Source: Hyphomicrobiaceae bacterium UBA4460 (GTDB lineage: Bacteria > Pseudomonadota > Alphaproteobacteria > Rhizobiales > Methyloligellaceae). Taken from it: a DNA stretch of 9,803 bases. Positions 6,505 to 9,803 of this stretch are shown here, in pieces. Position numbers and translations under genes: made by a program. Location: assembly GCA_002390155.1 (NCBI GenBank), contig DGOS01000113.1, positions 1 through 9,803 of the forward strand. Reading direction: 5' to 3'. The notes beneath the pieces were generated by a model. It worked only from the letters and a program-made list of their open reading frames with translations, was not told the DNA's origin and did not search any database. Positions within the stretch are counted from its first letter, which is position 1, and every line of letters starts with the position of its first letter.

Positions 6505-6702
6505 GTCTCTTGGGCGAAAAATTTGGCTTTAATTCCAGCACGCTAGTGAAATTTCCGCGAAAGCGCACGCGAATAGGTCAATAGACGTGCATATAGATTA
6601 GGCACTCTGCCTAGAGAAAGGGCAATGAAATGTCGAGCCGCAAATTGCTATCGCATCACGGCCCTGGTCTACATCACCTGGCGCATATAACGGCTGGAAG
6701 AC
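6505..6702. other. Divergent control region between glnB and nnr
   Basis: This is the part of the 299-bp glnB-nnr spacer beyond the sigma-54 promoter. It holds AT-rich patches with TATAGAT (6592-6598) and ATATAA (6685-6690) that could serve as -10 elements for nnr, but neither has a convincing -35. It also contains a small dyad at 6599-6613. No open frame here looks like a gene. Confidence 0.4.
6599..6613. repeat. Short perfect dyad upstream of nnr
   Basis: TAGGCA-CTC-TGCCTA has 6-bp arms and a 3-nt centre, immediately after the possible -10 TATAGAT. It may be an operator or an RNA hairpin. No regulator can be named. Confidence 0.3.
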
Positions 6703-8190
6703 ATGCTTGAACTTTTGACGGCGGAGGAAATGGGGCGTGCCGACCGCCTGACCATCGAGGGCGGTACACCCGGCGCGGTGCTCATGGAGACGGCGAGCCG
6801 CGGCGTCGCCGACGAGGTTTCCGCGCGCTTCCCCGATGCGGAGACGGTCGCGGTCCTGTGCGGGCCCGGCAATAACGGGGGCGATGGCTTCGTGGCCGCG
6901 CGGTACCTGATGGAGCGCGGCTATCGCGTCCGTCTTGGCTTCGACGGCGATCCGGCAAAGCTCCCGGCCGACGCCGCTTCCATGGCCGCACGCTTCAATG
7001 CGCCTATCGAGCCTCTCGGCGAGAGGCTCTTCACCCACGCCGACGTCATCGTCGACGGTCTGTTCGGTGCCGGGCTCGCCCGGCCCATCGACGGCAAGCT
7101 CGGTGATCTCATCGACGCGGCCAATGCCAGCGGCCTTCCCATTGTGGCGATCGACGTGCCGAGTGGGATCGACGGCACCACCGGCGAGATCCGCGGGCAT
7201 GCCATACGCGCGCTGGCCACGGTGACCTTCTTCCGGCTGAAACCGGGGCACTTGCTCCAGCCGGGCCGGCTTCACTGCGGACCCACGCGCGTCGTCGATA
7301 TCGGCATCCCACAATCCGTGCTCGCGGAGATCGAGCCGAAGACCTTTGCCAATCAGCCCGATTTGTGGCTCGCCGAATATCCTTGGCCCACGGTGGAAGG
7401 GCACAAATATCTGCGCGGCCACGCCCTGGTCGCCTCGGGCCCCAAGGACGCAACGGGTGCCGCGCGGCTTGCGGCGCGTGGTGCGCTCCGGTCAGGCGCC
7501 GGCCTTGTCACCGTCGCCTCGCCTCGTGATGCATTGGAGGTCAATGCCTCCCAGCTCACCGCCGTCATGGTGCGCGAGGTGAACGATGCGCGCGGGCTTT
7601 CGCAACTCCTGGCCGACGAACGCAAGAACGCATTTCTGATCGGGCCCGGTCACGGCGTCGGCGAAGAAACCCGGGCGATGGTGCTGGCGGCACTGAAGGC
7701 CAGCCCCCGCGTGGTGCTGGATGCCGATGCGCTGACCTCGTTTGCCGATGACGCCAAGACGCTCTTCACCGCCATCAAGGCGCGCGCCGCGCCGGTGGTT
7801 CTGACGCCCCACGAAGGCGAGTTCGTACGGCTGTTCGGCGACGTGCCGGGCGCATCGAAGGTCGACCGGACGCGAACCGCCGCCGCCCGGTCAGGCGCCA
7901 CGGTCGTGCTCAAGGGTGCCGATACGGTGATCGCCGCGCCAAGCGGGGAGGCGGCCATCGATTCCGCCGGCACGCCATGGCTCGCGACCGCCGGATCCGG
8001 CGATGTACTGGGCGGGATGATCTTGGGCATGCTGGCCCAGGGAATGACCGGATTCTTAGGAGGATGCGCCGGGGTGTGGCTGCACGGGGAGGCGGCCAAG
8101 GTCTTTGGTCCAGGCTTGATCGCGGAGGATCTGCCGGAGATGGTGCCTCAGGTCTTGCAGAAGCTGGAAGCCCTTCGCGCTGAAGCCTGA
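6703..8190 (+). CDS. nnr: Bifunctional NAD(P)H-hydrate epimerase / ADP-dependent NAD(P)H-hydrate dehydratase
   Basis: Metabolite-repair enzyme that salvages hydrated, inactive NADH and NADPH: the N-terminal domain interconverts the R and S epimers, and the C-terminal domain dehydrates the S form using ADP. The 495 residues suit the fused YjeF form. Epimerase domain, about 1-215: GPGNNGGDGFVAARYL (54-69) and DVPSGIDGTTGEI (151-163). Dehydratase domain, about 230-495: VEGHKYLRGHALVASG (231-246), IGPGHGVG (313-320), VLDADAL (338-344), TPHEGEF (368-374) and the nucleotide-binding GTPWLATAGSGDVLGG (423-438). The start gives the family-like MLELLTAEEMGRADRLT; GGAAG is only 2 nt from the ATG, so initiation may be modest. 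The gene is divergent from glnB, and the functional link to nitrogen control is unclear. No terminator is seen after it. Confidence 0.96.
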   Translation: MLELLTAEEMGRADRLTIEGGTPGAVLMETASRGVADEVSARFPDAETVAVLCGPGNNGGDGFVAARYLMERGYRVRLGFDGDPAKLPADAASMAARFNAPIEPLGERLFTHADVIVDGLFGAGLARPIDGKLGDLIDAANASGLPIVAIDVPSGIDGTTGEIRGHAIRALATVTFFRLKPGHLLQPGRLHCGPTRVVDIGIPQSVLAEIEPKTFANQPDLWLAEYPWPTVEGHKYLRGHALVASGPKDATGAARLAARGALRSGAGLVTVASPRDALEVNASQLTAVMVREVNDARGLSQLLADERKNAFLIGPGHGVGEETRAMVLAALKASPRVVLDADALTSFADDAKTLFTAIKARAAPVVLTPHEGEFVRLFGDVPGASKVDRTRTAAARSGATVVLKGADTVIAAPSGEAAIDSAGTPWLATAGSGDVLGGMILGMLAQGMTGFLGGCAGVWLHGEAAKVFGPGLIAEDLPEMVPQVLQKLEALRAEA

Positions 8191-8211
8191 CCCGGCCCCG
8201 GGGACCCTTTA

Positions 8212-8240
8212 TTGACACACTCCAAGCTTATGGGAGACAT
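8212..8240 (+). promoter_or_regulatory. Possible promoter of the TPR-protein gene
   Basis: A perfect -35 hexamer TTGACA (8212-8217) is followed after 17 bases by AGACAT (8235-8240), a poor -10. It lies in the 92-bp gap after nnr, about 70 bases before the TPR start. The -35 and its location support a promoter; the -10 does not. Confidence 0.35.
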
Positions 8241-8282
8241 GAAGGGACGAAGTGTCTGACGAAAGGCCTTTTTGACGGCGGC

Positions 8283-9803
8283 ATGGCCCTTATTCGCACG
8301 AAAATCTGCTTGAGCTTCGCGGCAATCTTGGCCGTGGTTCTCGCCGTCGTGGCGGTGGCGCCGGCGCACGCGGAGGATCAGGTCTTGTTGCGCGCCCGCG
8401 AAGGCGCCGCGGCGATGATCCGGGGGCAATTCGACAAGGCCGTGGCCCTCTACGACGAAGCCTTGGCGACGCCCGACGTCTCCAAGTTCGTCCAGGCCGG
8501 CATTTACAGCGATCGGGGCATCGCCAAATGGCGCATGCAGAAGACCAAGGCTGCGATCGCCGATTTCAACCAGGCTATCGAGCTCTCGCCCGAGAACGCC
8601 ACGGTCTACAACAATCGCGGCAACGCTCTGATGGATCTCGGCCATCCCGAGGAAGCGCTCAAGGACTTCGACCGGGCGATCGCCCTGCGTTCGACCTACG
8701 GCGCGGCTTACAACAATCGCGGCAACGCCTATGCGGCACTCCATAAATATGGCGCGGCGTTCCAGTCGTTCCGCAAGGCCGCGCAGTTCATGCCGCAAAG
8801 TGCGATCCCGTTTAACGGGCGCGGCCGCTCGCAAACCGAACTTACGCGCTACCACGCCGCCGTACGCGACCTGACCCGCGCCATCAGCCTCAACCCGAGA
8901 TATGCCGAGGCCTACCGCAACCGCGCCGAGGCCAACTTCGCCATCGGTAATTACCGGGACGCCGCCGCCGACGCCACGCAAGCCATGACCCTGGAGCCGG
9001 AGCCGCCGCTCCCCAAGCTCATCCTGCTGCGCGCCGAGGCCTATGCGCGGCTGAACAACTTCAAAGGGGCACTGGCTGATTTCAACAAAGTGCTCGAGCT
9101 CAATCCGGATCTGGTCGAGGCCTATGTGGAGCGCGGCATCTTGTTCGCCAACAATCGCCGCCACGACGACGCCATTGGCGACTACACCCGCGCCATTCAA
9201 ATCGATCCCAAGAATGGGAAGGCCCACGCCATGCGGGGCGAGGCGAGGCTCAAAAAGGGAGAGCCCGACATTGCGTTGTACGACGTGAATGCAGCGCTGG
9301 CGCGCAGTCTCGGCGATCCGCTGGCGTTGCGCATTCGCGGCAATATCTACGAAGCGCAGGAGCGCGTGGATGACGCGATCTACGATTACCAAAAGGCGCT
9401 GACGAAGGATCCGTTCCAGCAGGAGAGCCGCGAGGCGCTCATTCGTCTTGGACAAGAACTGCCGGTCGCGGTGGGCCAGCCGCTGGGCGAGCCTGTTGAC
9501 GGATGGGTGGTGACGCAGCCTTCGCCGGGGCGCTACATCGCCACCAATCCCGATTACCGCACGCTTCGGGTCGAGCTTGAAATGTTCGGTTCCGGCCAGC
9601 CGGCGATCCGGGGATGGAAGCTGCTGGGCAACGCGCTGCGTGGCATCGGCCTGTTGACCTATCACGCCGGCACGATCGGCGAGGACGGCGATCTCGAATA
9701 CGTCGCTATTGTCGACACGCGCGCCAACAAGGTTGTGTCCATCGAGCCTGAGCGGTGGGGAGACAAGCCCGCCACGTGGACGTGGCAAGCCGTCTCTGTG
9801 TCG
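8283..9803 (+). CDS. Exported tetratricopeptide-repeat (TPR) protein, 3' end cut off
   Basis: The frame stays open from the ATG to the window edge (507 codons), so the C-terminus is missing. A Sec signal peptide is clear: basic start (RTK), hydrophobic core to about residue 26, then APAHA before EDQ (cleavage after about residue 30), so the protein should act in the periplasm or outside. From about 35 to 390 it is a run of roughly ten TPR helix pairs with the usual spacing, for example IADFNQAIELSPENATVYNN, LADFNKVLELNPDLVEAY and IGDYTRAIQIDPKNGKAH. Residues 109-115 and 143-149 are identical (YNNRGNA), 34 residues apart. After the repeats a different region begins (GWVVTQPSPGRYIATNPDYR, about 417-436), followed by a beta-rich-looking stretch I do not recognise. 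TPRs bind other proteins; the partner is unknown. Only a weak GGCGG precedes the ATG. Confidence 0.88.
   Translation, partial: MALIRTKICLSFAAILAVVLAVVAVAPAHAEDQVLLRAREGAAAMIRGQFDKAVALYDEALATPDVSKFVQAGIYSDRGIAKWRMQKTKAAIADFNQAIELSPENATVYNNRGNALMDLGHPEEALKDFDRAIALRSTYGAAYNNRGNAYAALHKYGAAFQSFRKAAQFMPQSAIPFNGRGRSQTELTRYHAAVRDLTRAISLNPRYAEAYRNRAEANFAIGNYRDAAADATQAMTLEPEPPLPKLILLRAEAYARLNNFKGALADFNKVLELNPDLVEAYVERGILFANNRRHDDAIGDYTRAIQIDPKNGKAHAMRGEARLKKGEPDIALYDVNAALARSLGDPLALRIRGNIYEAQERVDDAIYDYQKALTKDPFQQESREALIRLGQELPVAVGQPLGEPVDGWVVTQPSPGRYIATNPDYRTLRVELEMFGSGQPAIRGWKLLGNALRGIGLLTYHAGTIGEDGDLEYVAIVDTRANKVVSIEPERWGDKPATWTWQAVSVS
8607..8728 (+). repeat. Near-duplicate TPR units in the exported protein
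   Basis: The 20-base string TACAACAATCGCGGCAACGC occurs at 8607-8626 and again at 8709-8728, exactly 102 bases (34 codons, one TPR unit) apart. Identity at the DNA level, not only in the protein, suggests a fairly recent unit duplication or gene-conversion tract. Confidence 0.6.

Noticed and set aside
6541..6595. GCAC and GTGC half-sites that might form an NtrC site upstream of glnB
   Set aside because: The half-sites are about 18 bases apart instead of 7, so they do not form the known dyad.
6598..7422. A 274-codon minus-strand open frame opposite nnr
   Set aside because: Shadow of the epimerase domain, which carries the conserved GPGNNGGDGF and DVPSGID motifs on the plus strand.
8239..8259. 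A six-codon upstream ORF (ATG at 8239, TGA at 8257) preceded by GGGAG
   Set aside because: Too short to judge; no attenuator structure or codon pattern supports a leader peptide.
8148..9788. A 546-codon open frame on the minus strand
   Set aside because: It lies fully antisense to the TPR gene, whose signal peptide, periodic repeats and family motifs are unmistakable. High GC makes stop codons rare in the mirrored frame. The antisense protein is arginine-rich and shows no motif.

Overview
The window is GC-rich, and every recognisable protein looks alphaproteobacterial, most likely Hyphomicrobiales. The grounds are the adjacent glnB-glnA pair, a glutamine synthetase of adenylylated type, an nnr gene divergent from glnB, a ParE with a lysine/arginine-rich N-terminal tail, and a CtrA-type box. 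No genus can be named from this sequence alone. No tRNA, rRNA, CRISPR array, insertion sequence or prophage feature is visible.

Layout. (1) Positions 1-217, minus strand: the N-terminus of topoisomerase IV subunit B (ParE), which runs off the left edge. It has no in-frame ATG, and its best-placed start is an ATC codon. (2) Positions 345-3822, minus strand: a phnD-phnC-phnE-phnE operon for an ABC importer of phosphonate, phosphite or a related oxyanion. A candidate Pho box lies 85 bp upstream of phnD, and no C-P lyase or phosphonatase gene is present. (3) Positions 3823-4565: a divergent control region and a small gene, transcribed rightwards, for an unrecognised protein with three membrane segments. 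It is preceded by a CtrA-type box and a hairpin around its ribosome-binding site, and followed by a foldable 3' stretch ending in a strong intrinsic terminator. (4) Positions 4566-6403, minus strand: the nitrogen-control operon glnB (PII) then glnA, with a good sigma-54 promoter upstream of glnB. (5) Positions 6703-8190, plus strand: a bifunctional NAD(P)H-hydrate repair enzyme. (6) Positions 8283-9803, plus strand: an exported TPR protein cut by the right edge.

How the parts work together. The left half is a phosphorus-scavenging unit: PhnD binds the oxyanion in the periplasm, the two PhnE subunits form the channel, and PhnC drives it, probably under PhoB. The middle is ammonium assimilation: PII senses nitrogen and carbon status and, through the adenylyltransferase, sets glutamine synthetase activity. 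The Pho box and the sigma-54 promoter place phosphorus and nitrogen starvation responses side by side.

Most of the window is ordinary core metabolism. The least explained part is 3990-4522, around the small membrane-protein gene. The claims there rest on sequence patterns only.
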